Below are positions 1 to 5,517 of a DNA stretch of 7,869 nucleotides, piece after piece. Source of the DNA: an uncultured Acidimicrobiales bacterium. GTDB taxonomy: Bacteria > Actinomycetota > Acidimicrobiia > Acidimicrobiales > Iamiaceae. The stretch spans positions 1 through 7,869 of the forward strand of contig CALANQ010000283.1 in assembly GCA_937926025.1 (NCBI GenBank). The letters are read 5' to 3'. Numbering within the stretch: position 1 is the first letter of the stretch; each line of letters opens with the position of its first letter. Position numbers and translations under genes: made by a program. The notes under the pieces were generated by a model. The model was not told the origin of the DNA, ran no database searches, and saw only the letters and a list, made by a program, of their open reading frames with translations.

Positions 1-1164
1 GTGGAGGTGCCGCTGTCGGAGGTCCCCGTCACCGGCGACGGCCCGGCCGCCGACCCGGCGCTGCTGGTCGACGAGACCCTGGCGGACCCCTCCGGTGCCG
101 CGCCGCACGTCAGCGAGATCCGCCACGCCGACGGCGACCCGGCCCGGTCCGCACCGATCCTCGAGGTCGAGGACCTCACCGTGGACTTCCGCACCGACGA
201 TGGCGAGGTGCACGCCGTGCGCGGCGTCGACTTCACCGTCGCCGCCGGCGAGGTGCTGGCCGTTGTCGGCGAGTCCGGCTCCGGCAAGTCCGTGACGGCC
301 ATGAGCATCCTGAAGCTGCTGCCGCCGTCGGCCCAGGTCGGCGGCTCGGTCCGCTGGCAGGGCGACGAGCTGCTGACCGCCTCCGAGGAGCGCATGCGCC
401 AGGTGCGCGGCGGGGAGATCGCCATGATCTTCCAGGATCCGCTCACCGCCCTGAACCCCGTGTACCGGGTGGGCGATCAGATCGTCGAGATGATCCTCGT
501 CCACCAGAAGATGTCGAAGAAGCAGGCCAAGGCCCGAGCGATCGAGATGCTCGACCTGGTCGGCATCCCGCAGGCCAACAAGCGGGTCGACCAGTACACG
601 CACGAGTTCTCGGGCGGCATGCGGCAGCGGGCGATGATCGCCATGGCGCTGTCGTGCGACCCGAAGCTGATCATCGCCGACGAGCCCACCACCGCCCTCG
701 ACGTCACCGTCCAGGCCCAGGTGCTGGAGGTCCTGGCGGACCTGGCCCACCGCCTGTCGGTGGCCGTCGTGCTCATCACCCACGACCTGGGCGTCGTGGC
801 CGGCATGGCCGACCACATCGCCGTCATGTACGCCGGGCGCGTGGTGGAGACGGGCTCCGTCGACGACACGTTCGACTCCACGTCCCACCCCTACACCGCC
901 GGCCTGCTGGCGTCGCTGCCCCGCCTGCACGGCGACGACGGGCAGCCGCTGGTGCCCATCGGCGGTCAGCCGCCGTCGATGCTGAACCCGCCGTCGGGCT
1001 GCTCCTTCCACCCCCGGTGCCTGTTCGCCACCGAGGAGGCGGGCTGCACCACGGTCATGCCGGAGCTGGAGCTCAAGCCGGGCGGGCAGCTCGCCGCCTG
1101 CCACCGGGCCACCGAACTGCTGGCGGCGGGCAACCTGGTGCGTCGAGTGGAGGTCGAGTCGTGA
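1..1164 (+). CDS. Oligopeptide/dipeptide ABC transporter ATP-binding subunit (OppD/DppD family)
   Basis: One of two ATPase subunits that would power uptake of peptides (or nickel and similar solutes) through a membrane permease not in this window. Numbered from GTG at 1: Walker A GESGSGKS 90-97, Q-loop Q145 in FQDP, signature SGGMRQR 204-210, Walker B LIIADEP 223-229, H-loop H261. The C-terminal oligo_HPY region carries four cysteines (C334, C340, C349, C367). In related OppD/DppD proteins a similar four-Cys set binds a [4Fe-4S] cluster, so a cluster here is plausible but inferred. The first ~50 residues are an Ala/Asp/Pro-rich extension absent from most family members, and the conserved domain starts near ILEVEDL (53-59). 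The reading frame is open to the window edge, so the true start could lie upstream; no in-frame start fits better inside the window. The stop overlaps the next start by 4 bp (GTGA), which implies translational coupling. Confidence 0.93.
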   Translation: MEVPLSEVPVTGDGPAADPALLVDETLADPSGAAPHVSEIRHADGDPARSAPILEVEDLTVDFRTDDGEVHAVRGVDFTVAAGEVLAVVGESGSGKSVTAMSILKLLPPSAQVGGSVRWQGDELLTASEERMRQVRGGEIAMIFQDPLTALNPVYRVGDQIVEMILVHQKMSKKQAKARAIEMLDLVGIPQANKRVDQYTHEFSGGMRQRAMIAMALSCDPKLIIADEPTTALDVTVQAQVLEVLADLAHRLSVAVVLITHDLGVVAGMADHIAVMYAGRVVETGSVDDTFDSTSHPYTAGLLASLPRLHGDDGQPLVPIGGQPPSMLNPPSGCSFHPRCLFATEEAGCTTVMPELELKPGGQLAACHRATELLAAGNLVRRVEVES

Positions 1165-2171
1165 GCCACCTGGTCGAAGCCATCGACGTGGTCAAGGAGT
1201 TCAAGGGGCCCCGCAAGGATCCCCTCGGCATCAGCCACCTGAAGGTCCACGCCGTCAACGGCGTGTCGTTCACCCTCGACCGCGGCGAGACGCTCGGCGT
1301 GGTGGGGGAGTCCGGCTGCGGCAAGTCCACCCTCGGACGCGTCGTCATGCGGCTGCTCCCCGCCACCAGCGGACAGGTGCTGCTCGAGGGCGAGGACACC
1401 GCCCTGCTGGAGAAGCAGGACAAGAAGGCGCTGCGCCGGCGGATGCAGATGGTCTTCCAGGACCCCTACGCCTCGCTGAACCCCCGCATGACCGTGGGGG
1501 AGGTGCTGGCCGAGCCGTTCCTCATCCACGAGGGCAAGAAGCGCAAGGCCGCCCAGCCCCAGGTGTCCGAGCTGCTGGAGGTGGTGGGCCTCTCGCCCGA
1601 GCACGCTGGCCGCTACCCGCACGAGTTCTCCGGCGGCCAGCGCCAGCGCGTCGGCATCGCCCGGGCCCTCGCCCTCAACCCCGACATCGTCGTGCTCGAC
1701 GAGCCGGTGTCGGCCCTGGACGTGTCGATCCAGGCCGGCGTCGTCAACCTGCTGAAGAAGCTCCAGCAGGAGCGGGGGATGGCGTACTTCTTCATCGCCC
1801 ACGACCTGTCCGTGGTGAAGCACATCTCGGACCGGGTTGCGGTGATGTACCTGGGCAAGATCGTGGAGATCGGCACCCGCAACGCCATCTACAGCGAGGC
1901 CCGGCACCCGTACACGCGGGCGCTCATGTCCGCCGTGCCGATCCCGGACCCCACGCTGGAGCGCCGCCGCAAGCGGATCATCCTCGAGGGTGACGTGCCC
2001 AGCCCGATCGACCCGCCCAGCGGCTGCCACTTCCGCACCCGCTGCTGGAAGGCCACCGAGCTGTGCGCCAACGAGGAGCCGCCGCTCACCGGCGACGCCT
2101 CCCACGCGTTCGCCTGCCACCACCCCGTGGAGACCCCGGTCCTCCTCGGCTCCTCCGCCACCGCCCCCTGA
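1161..2171 (+). CDS. Oligopeptide/dipeptide ABC transporter ATP-binding subunit (OppF/DppF family)
   Basis: Second ATPase of the importer, 336 residues, normal length for OppF/DppF; it would pair with the upstream protein as a cytoplasmic heterodimer. The start is GTG at 1161, inside the stop of the preceding gene. Frame further upstream is Arg/Pro-rich antisense-like sequence and is not part of the protein. Motifs: Walker A GESGCGKST 49-57, Q-loop Q100 (FQDPYASLNPRM, typical of OppF), signature SGGQRQR 157-163, Walker B IVVLDEP 176-182, H-loop H214. An oligo_HPY tail follows with SGCHFRTRC and cysteines C289, C295, C302 and C319, the same four-Cys layout as in the upstream partner. No substrate-binding protein or permease gene is visible, so peptide versus nickel or other substrate cannot be decided. 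Confidence 0.94.
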   Translation: MSHLVEAIDVVKEFKGPRKDPLGISHLKVHAVNGVSFTLDRGETLGVVGESGCGKSTLGRVVMRLLPATSGQVLLEGEDTALLEKQDKKALRRRMQMVFQDPYASLNPRMTVGEVLAEPFLIHEGKKRKAAQPQVSELLEVVGLSPEHAGRYPHEFSGGQRQRVGIARALALNPDIVVLDEPVSALDVSIQAGVVNLLKKLQQERGMAYFFIAHDLSVVKHISDRVAVMYLGKIVEIGTRNAIYSEARHPYTRALMSAVPIPDPTLERRRKRIILEGDVPSPIDPPSGCHFRTRCWKATELCANEEPPLTGDASHAFACHHPVETPVLLGSSATAP

Positions 2172-2229
2172 CCCTGCGGCCACCCCGCCCCCGCCCCGCG
2201 CCCACGCCCGCCCGTCCGGCCGCCGACCT

Positions 2230-2280
2230 CGAACTTTCGTCAGCTGCCGTTGCAGGGCAACGACTTCCGTCGAAAGTTCG
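2230..2280. repeat. 51-bp symmetric imperfect palindrome between oppF and secG
   Basis: Outer arms CGAACTTTCG (2230-2239) and CGAAAGTTCG (2271-2280) are perfect inverted repeats. Inner arms CGTTGC (2248-2253) and GCAACG (2257-2262) are also perfect, around a 3-nt loop AGG. The two internal segments between them are both 8 nt long and share 3 of 8 possible pairs, so the whole is one centred structure with about 19 of 24 positions pairing. There is no T-tract on either side, so a classical intrinsic terminator is unlikely. A dispersed palindromic element, a protein-binding site or a stem-type mRNA end are all possible. Confidence 0.7.
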
Positions 2281-2332
2281 GCTCTGGCCGGGGGATCGGT
2301 GGGGCTGATTCGGGGTGGCAGGGCGGCCCGGC

Positions 2333-2338
2333 TACCAT
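2333..2338 (+). promoter_or_regulatory. Possible -10 element for secG (TACCAT)
   Basis: TACCAT fits the actinobacterial TANNNT -10 pattern and lies about 45 bp upstream of the secG start, after the palindrome. No convincing -35 hexamer is seen at the right distance, so this is a weak call. Confidence 0.25.
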
Positions 2339-2382
2339 GAACCGGCCCCTGGAGACAGGGGCGTGCTCTCGAGAGGCTTGTG

Positions 2383-2628
2383 ATGACCCCGCTGAAATGG
2401 TTCCTCGTCGGACTCCACGTCGCCGACTCCCTGGTGCTGCTCCTGCTCGTGCTGCTGCACAGCGGCAAGGGCGGCGGCCTGTCGGACATGTTCGGTGGCG
2501 GCATGGGTGCGGCGGCACAGGGCTCCACCGTGGTGGAGAAGAACCTCGACCGAGCCACGGTGATCGCGGCGGTGCTGTTCACGTTCACCACCCTCTCGCT
2601 GGGCCTGTTCCTCTCGACCCCGAGCTGA
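2383..2628 (+). CDS. secG: Preprotein translocase subunit SecG
   Basis: Small non-essential partner of the SecYE channel in the cytoplasmic membrane that helps protein export. It has 81 residues from ATG 2383, the usual actinobacterial size. Two membrane helices (about 6-26 and 58-77) flank the conserved cytosolic loop GKGGGLSDMFGGG (28-40), the family hallmark. Two starts are adjacent, GTG 2380 and ATG 2383. The GAGAGG ribosome-binding site at 2371-2376 lies 6 nt before the ATG but only 3 nt before the GTG, so ATG is preferred. The gene appears to be monocistronic, followed by a hairpin and a tRNA gene. In many actinobacteria secG follows tpiA; here it does not within the window. Confidence 0.93.
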   Translation: MTPLKWFLVGLHVADSLVLLLLVLLHSGKGGGLSDMFGGGMGAAAQGSTVVEKNLDRATVIAAVLFTFTTLSLGLFLSTPS

Positions 2629-2653
2629 CGGACCAGCGGTATCCGGGTTCCCG

Positions 2654-2672
2654 GCCGACCCACCCGGTCGGC
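2654..2672 (+). terminator. Hairpin downstream of secG
   Basis: GCCGACC (2654-2660) pairs perfectly with GGTCGGC (2666-2672) across a 5-nt loop, 26 nt after the secG stop. No T-tract follows, as is common for actinobacterial terminator-like hairpins. The right arm runs into a TAAGGT (2673-2678) that could serve as a -10 element for the tRNA gene. Confidence 0.4.
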
Positions 2673-2710
2673 TAAGGTGACCCTCCGGCCAGGGAGACCT
2701 GACCAGCCAC

Positions 2711-2797
2711 GTCGGAGTGGCGGAATTGGCAGACGCGCTAGCTTGAGGGGCTAGTGCCCTTAGGGGCGTGGGGGTTCAAGTCCCCCCTCCGACACCA
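2711..2797 (+). tRNA. tRNA-Leu, anticodon GAG
   Basis: An 87-nt class II tRNA with a long variable arm. Acceptor strands GTCGGAG (2711-2717) and CTCCGAC (2787-2793) pair fully, with discriminator A2794 and an encoded CCA at 2795-2797. Anticodon stem CTAGC/GCTAG (2738-2742, 2750-2754) holds loop TTGAGGG, giving anticodon GAG at 2745-2747 (reads CUC and CUU). The variable arm contains CCC/GGG pairing, and the T arm is GGGGG-TTCAAGT-CCCCC (2770-2786). The D-loop has the GG pair, and A as discriminator is the usual leucine identity feature. Nothing looks damaged. Confidence 0.97.
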
Positions 2798-2815
2798 GCA
2801 AGTGGGAAAGATCCC

Positions 2816-2856
2816 AGCGAAACGACCAGGGCAGACGCCCTGGTCGCTCGCTTTTT
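2816..2856 (+). terminator. Strong intrinsic terminator after tRNA-Leu
   Basis: CGACCAGGGC (2823-2832) and GCCCTGGTCG (2837-2846) form a perfect 10-bp stem with loop AGAC. The stem extends through AGCGA/TCGCT (2816-2820, 2848-2852) across a small internal loop. The right side runs into TTTTT at 2852-2856. This is the only classical hairpin-plus-T-tract in the window. It lies only 18 nt before the start of the next gene. Confidence 0.88.
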
Positions 2857-2874
2857 CCGGCCCAGGGAGACGGA

Positions 2875-3603
2875 GTGCCGGCCCAGGCACCCGACGAAGA
2901 CCCGGATCCTGAGGAGCCTGAGACCGACGTGTCCGCGGACGCGATGTCGGCGAGTGCGGGGGAGTCGGCCGCAGTCACGGTCGACGACATGGCATCCACC
3001 ACGACCCGGTTCGAGACCCGACACCGGGTCAGCCGCATCAAGGGCACCGCTGTGCCGCCCCTGCCGGTCTCCGCCGGCACCCGGCCCCTCCCCGCCGCCT
3101 CCGGGCGCCCGGCTGAGGGCCTCGTCGCCTCCATCGTGGGGCGTACCTGCTCTGACGCTCCGGCGCCCCGGACCCGCCGGCTCGACGCCACCGGTCGGCT
3201 CACCGACGACCGCATCGCCGGTGTGCTGGGCTGGACCGCCGGGACCCGTCTCGACGTCGCCTTCGACGGCGCCGTGGCCGTGTTCCGTGCCGCCCCCGAC
3301 GGTGCCCCCGAGGGCACCAACCGGCGCCCGCACGTGGCGTCGAAGGGCGTCGTCGTGTCCCTCGGCATCCGTGCCCGCCTCGGCCTCGGCGACCGTGCCG
3401 AGGTCGCCGTGTGGGCCGACGCCGCCGAGGGCACCCTCACCGTCGCCCCCGCCGGGTACCTGACGACCGCCGTGGCGGCCGTCGACCTCGTCGGCGAGCT
3501 GACCGCCGACCTCGACGCCGCCCAGGCCCGGGTCGCCGAGCTCGAGCGGCTCGTCGCCCACCTCGTGGACACCCTGCCCGAGGAGGCGGCCGAGGCCAGC
3601 TGA
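2875..3603 (+). CDS. Putative tandem AbrB-like DNA-binding protein with C-terminal coiled coil
   Basis: A 242-residue protein starting at GTG 2875, with a good ribosome-binding site (GGGAGA near 2865-2870, about 5 nt away). I do not recognise it as a named family. Residues 1-100 are acidic then Ala/Pro/Arg-rich and probably disordered. Residues about 102-139 (LDATGRLTDD...LGWTAGTRLDVAF) and about 153-192 (VASKGVVVSLGIRARLGLGDRAEVAVW) each follow the AbrB/MazE/MraZ swapped-hairpin pattern: a short strand, an R.LGL helix, then a G(D/T)R.(D/E)V strand. This suggests a duplicated DNA-binding unit. Residues 205-234 give an unbroken heptad pattern (V206, L209, L213, A216, V220, L223, V227, L230, L234), i.e. 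a four-heptad coiled coil for oligomerisation. A transcription-factor or nucleoid-type role is inferred from fold pattern only. Codon bias is native. Confidence 0.75.
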   Translation: MPAQAPDEDPDPEEPETDVSADAMSASAGESAAVTVDDMASTTTRFETRHRVSRIKGTAVPPLPVSAGTRPLPAASGRPAEGLVASIVGRTCSDAPAPRTRRLDATGRLTDDRIAGVLGWTAGTRLDVAFDGAVAVFRAAPDGAPEGTNRRPHVASKGVVVSLGIRARLGLGDRAEVAVWADAAEGTLTVAPAGYLTTAVAAVDLVGELTADLDAAQARVAELERLVAHLVDTLPEEAAEAS

Positions 3604-3606
3604 CCG

Positions 3607-3637
3607 GTCGGCCCCTGCCCGCCGTGCAGGGGCCGAC
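3607..3637. terminator. Bidirectional hairpin between convergent genes
   Basis: GTCGGCCCCTGC (3607-3618) and GCAGGGGCCGAC (3626-3637) form a perfect 12-bp, GC-rich stem with a 7-nt loop. It begins 4 nt after the stop of the plus-strand gene and lies 23 nt beyond the stop of the minus-strand gene. There is no T-tract, so it is of the stem-only type found between convergent actinobacterial genes. Confidence 0.7.
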
Positions 3638-3659
3638 ACGGTGCTGCCCGGCGGGGCGG

Positions 3660-4196
3660 TCAGGTGTCCGGAGCGCCAGGGCCCGGCTTCGGGTCCGCGA
3701 AGGTCGCTTCGAGGGCGGCGAGCTGTGCACCCGACGGTTCGGCCGCCGCGGCGTCGATGCCGTACCGGTCGATCGCCGACTGGATCATCGATGAGGCGAC
3801 GAGCGCACACTGCTCCGGGTTCTGCTCGAGGATCGGCAGCGGCGGCGTGCCCCGCTCCGGGATCGAGACCTCGCCGCTTGGGCTCGTCGCGGTCAGGCGC
3901 AGCCCGAGGGCGCCGGCGGCGTTCAGGGTGACCTTGAACTTGTAGTGCGGAGCACTCCCGCTGCCGGGTGCGATCGCCCCGATGCCGTGCCCGCCGGCAC
4001 GCACCCGCTCTGCCCACCAGACCCTCGCGATCGCAACGGAGGCCGCGTCGGCGAGACGGGCGCCCCTGACGAGGATGACCACCGGCCGGCCCGAGGTCGC
4101 ATGGACGAAGACCTGGCCGTCCGCGCTGCGACGCAGGCTCAGCGAGCGGCTGGCCCGAATCGTCTCGGAACCCGCAGGGCTCTTCCGCCTGGTCAC
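3660..4196 (-). CDS. Hypothetical protein, probably the body of a frame-broken secreted protein
   Basis: 178 residues if translation starts at GTG 4196, but no ribosome-binding site precedes that codon. Codon third positions are strongly G/C, and residues from about 26 on look like a real folded domain: alternating strands (GQVFVHATSGRPVVILVRG), a Trp pair, the KFKVTLN strand, then a helical stretch (ILEQNPEQCALVASSMIQSAIDRYGI) and an acidic/Pro tail. I do not recognise the family. The frame stays open upstream to 4364. A good start and signal-like helix are found at 4401 in another frame (see 4207-4401), so this is more likely the C-terminal part of a 241-residue exported protein than a free-standing gene. 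It is convergent with the AbrB-like gene. Confidence 0.55.
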   Translation of the reverse strand: MTRRKSPAGSETIRASRSLSLRRSADGQVFVHATSGRPVVILVRGARLADAASVAIARVWWAERVRAGGHGIGAIAPGSGSAPHYKFKVTLNAAGALGLRLTATSPSGEVSIPERGTPPLPILEQNPEQCALVASSMIQSAIDRYGIDAAAAEPSGAQLAALEATFADPKPGPGAPDT

Positions 4197-4206
4197 GCCG
4201 CACGGT

Positions 4207-4401
4207 CTACTCGCCCGCCCACCCTCGCTTGGACCTACAGGCCGTCGGGGGTCCAGGCCCCTCGCGCGGTTCCAACCATCTGGGGTCGCGTTCGGAGTCC
4301 CGCCTGCCTGAGGGATCCGCCGCCTGAGGATCGCCGGCACCGGTGACCGCCAGGAGGGCCACACCTGCCGCGATGAGGATCACACCGAAGCGACAAAGCA
4401 C
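4207..4401 (-). pseudogene. Signal-peptide/anchor 5' fragment of the same broken gene
   Basis: GTG at 4401 is preceded at 6 nt by a very good ribosome-binding site, AAGGAG (minus strand, 4408-4413). It opens with a short basic stretch and a hydrophobic helix (FGVILIAAGVALLAVTGAG, about residues 5-23), as in a Sec signal or N-terminal anchor. No lipobox cysteine is present. After about residue 30 the frame loses codon bias (AGA, TTG, GAA, CCT, TGT, AGG) and stops at TAG 4207. Deleting a net 16 nt (or 1 nt) around 4306-4335 would join it in frame to the downstream body at 3660-4196. If instead it is intact, it would encode a 64-residue anchored peptide. Confidence 0.5.
4306..4335. repeat. Imperfect tandem direct repeat at the frame break
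   Basis: GCCTGAGGGATCCGCC (4306-4321) is followed directly by GCCTGAGGATCGCC (4322-4335), two copies that differ by two single-base indels. The 16-nt unit is 1 mod 3, so gain of such a unit changes frame at exactly the place where the signal-peptide frame and the body frame of the 3660-4401 gene part company. Confidence 0.55.
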
Positions 4402-4441
4402 CGGGAGCTCCTTCCCGCCCAGCGGTTCAGAGGATCGGAGG

Positions 4442-4461
4442 TGCTCTGAGCTGCCAGAGCA
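4442..4461. terminator. Small hairpin downstream of the DUF1003 pseudogene
   Basis: TGCTCTG (4442-4448) pairs with CAGAGCA (4455-4461) around a 6-nt loop, 25 nt beyond the stop of the minus-strand DUF1003 gene. There is no T-tract. It could be a leftover transcript end, or by chance. Confidence 0.3.
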
Positions 4462-4485
4462 GAGGGCGGGCTGGCCACACGGCAT

Positions 4486-4901
4486 TCACGCCGTGGCGTC
4501 GGGCGCGGCGAGGGCCTTGCGGAGCGCCTGTTGGATCATCCGCTCCATCTCCTGGCGTCGGGGCCCTCGACGACTGCGAGGCGCACCGTGGCCAGCTCCC
4601 GGGCCAGGTAGTTGAGACTGGCGTCCATGGGTTCGGAGCGCTCCCGGCAGGAGCGGAACTCGTCTTGGTCTCGTTCAGCCTGACGGGTCTGAGCGAGGAG
4701 GCTCAGCGGCGCCGCGTACGTCGTCTGCAGCGTCAGGGTCAGGAGGATGAACGGGTACTCGTCGAACTTGCACGACACGACGAACACGTTTGAGGCAGAT
4801 CCACGCGACGGCGATCGCCGTCTGGATCACCAGGAACCGGGCGGTGCCGACCGTGCGGGCGATCGTCTCGGAGTCGACAGGTCAGACACGCGTGCGGACA
4901 T
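4486..4901 (-). pseudogene. DUF1003 family membrane protein, broken by three frameshifts
   Basis: ATG 4901 has an excellent ribosome-binding site (GGAGGTG, minus strand 4907-4913, 5 nt away) and starts MSARVSDLS. The frame then needs one added base at about 4874-4875 (GAC reduced to AC) to continue into ETIARTVGTARFLVIQTAI, the first DUF1003 helix. One A must be removed from the AAA run at 4789-4791 to enter FDEYPFILLTLTLQ...YAAPLSLLAQTRQ, the family core. One C must be added at about 4554-4556 to reach an ending QEMERMIQQALRKALAAP with stop TGA 4488-4486. Net -1 nt over 416 nt restores 138 codons plus stop, about the normal family length. Two family-typical positions also look altered (FDEYPF for FDPYPF, QTRQ for QNRQ), which fits relaxed selection. 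DUF1003 proteins are small two-helix membrane proteins of unknown role. Confidence 0.8.
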
Positions 4902-4906
4902 GAGGG

Positions 4907-4913
4907 CACCTCC
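4907..4913 (-). promoter_or_regulatory. Ribosome-binding site of the broken DUF1003 gene
   Basis: Minus-strand GGAGGTG lies 5 nt before ATG 4901. It is a near-perfect Shine-Dalgarno, which fixes the ancestral start even though the reading frame behind it is now broken. Confidence 0.7.
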
Positions 4914-4988
4914 GCGAGTAGGTGGCCGCCCGGGACCCTACGCACCACGTCGCACTGGACTCCCTCCGTTGATGGGCGTGCGCGGGTC

Positions 4989-5459
4989 CTACGTCTTCGG
5001 GCGCTCCTTGACGCCGCCGGCGAGCAGCTCGACGACCTCGGTGATCCGCTGGGTCCGTACTTCGGGGCGGCGCTTGGTGGCGTCGATCCAGCGCAGGTAG
5101 GCGTTGCGGTAGAACTGGGCGAGCCCGTCGAAGAACGCCGCTGCGGTGGGGTCCGCCTCGAGCGCAGCAGCGAAGTCGGGGGCGAGGTCGCCGCGCTGGG
5201 GGCATTCGGGTGCGATGACGACCTCGACGGTGTCTCCGGGTCCGACGGTGCAGTCCCGCAACCAGGCGGGCCCGAGCGTGAACGCCCATCCGTCGCCGTC
5301 GTCGATGAGGGTGCCGCGCACGCCCATGCCGGCGATCGTGCCGCTGATGTGGTGCTCGGCCTTGGTGCCCCAGAGGGAGTTGGGGTCGAACGGGAACGGA
5401 ACCAGGGCCTTGCCCCGGGGGATCTTGGCAAAGGTGGTGGTGTAGGCCTGCTGGGTCAT
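4989..5459 (-). CDS. DUF1905 + YdeI/OmdA (bacteriocin-protection-like) domain protein
   Basis: 156 residues from ATG 5459. The N-terminal half matches the DUF1905 pattern: a PFPFDPNSLWG strand-turn (21-31), ISGTIAGMGVRGTL (38-51), a GDGWAFTLG (55-63) hairpin, and VGPGDTVEVVI (72-82). The C-terminal half matches the YdeI/OmpD-associated (OmdA) domain: DLAPDFAAALEADPTAAAFFDGL (91-113), then YLRWIDATKRRPEVRTQRITEVVELLAGG (121-149) with the conserved WI..TKR...R..RI core. Such two-domain proteins are common in actinobacteria. The family name comes from an E. coli protein linked to antimicrobial-peptide tolerance, and the biochemical role is unknown. Upstream frame to 5642 is antisense to the ATPase tail and is not included. 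No strong ribosome-binding site is seen at ATG 5459 (only GGTGGTG nearby). GTG 5489 is an alternative but would add Arg/Cys-rich residues. It lies 58 nt behind the metal ATPase on the same strand, so co-transcription is likely. Confidence 0.85.
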   Translation of the reverse strand: MTQQAYTTTFAKIPRGKALVPFPFDPNSLWGTKAEHHISGTIAGMGVRGTLIDDGDGWAFTLGPAWLRDCTVGPGDTVEVVIAPECPQRGDLAPDFAAALEADPTAAAFFDGLAQFYRNAYLRWIDATKRRPEVRTQRITEVVELLAGGVKERPKT

Positions 5460-5517
5460 CGGACACCACCGTGGCCGACAGCGGCGCACTCCGCCACCGC
5501 GACCGGGACGATGCGGG

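Noticed and set aside
966..2663. 565-codon minus-strand open frame opposite the ABC and secG genes
   Set aside because: Gly/His/Val-rich antisense shadow crossing two intact conserved genes and an intergenic region; no domain pattern.
2711..2797. tRNA-Leu 3' end as an attachment site for an integrated element
   Set aside because: No second copy of the 3' segment and no integrase gene can be found in the window, so it is kept only as a possibility within a finding.
2760..3572. Minus-strand open frame of 270 codons ending in SEGGLEPPRP
   Set aside because: The tail is the well-known false peptide from the antisense of a tRNA 3' end, and the rest is antisense to the AbrB-like gene with Ser/Arg/Thr-rich shadow composition.
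2776..4203. 475-codon minus-strand frame starting just after the TAG at 4207
   Set aside because: Crosses the convergent hairpin and the AbrB-like gene in antisense; Gly/Arg-rich shadow with no recognisable domain.
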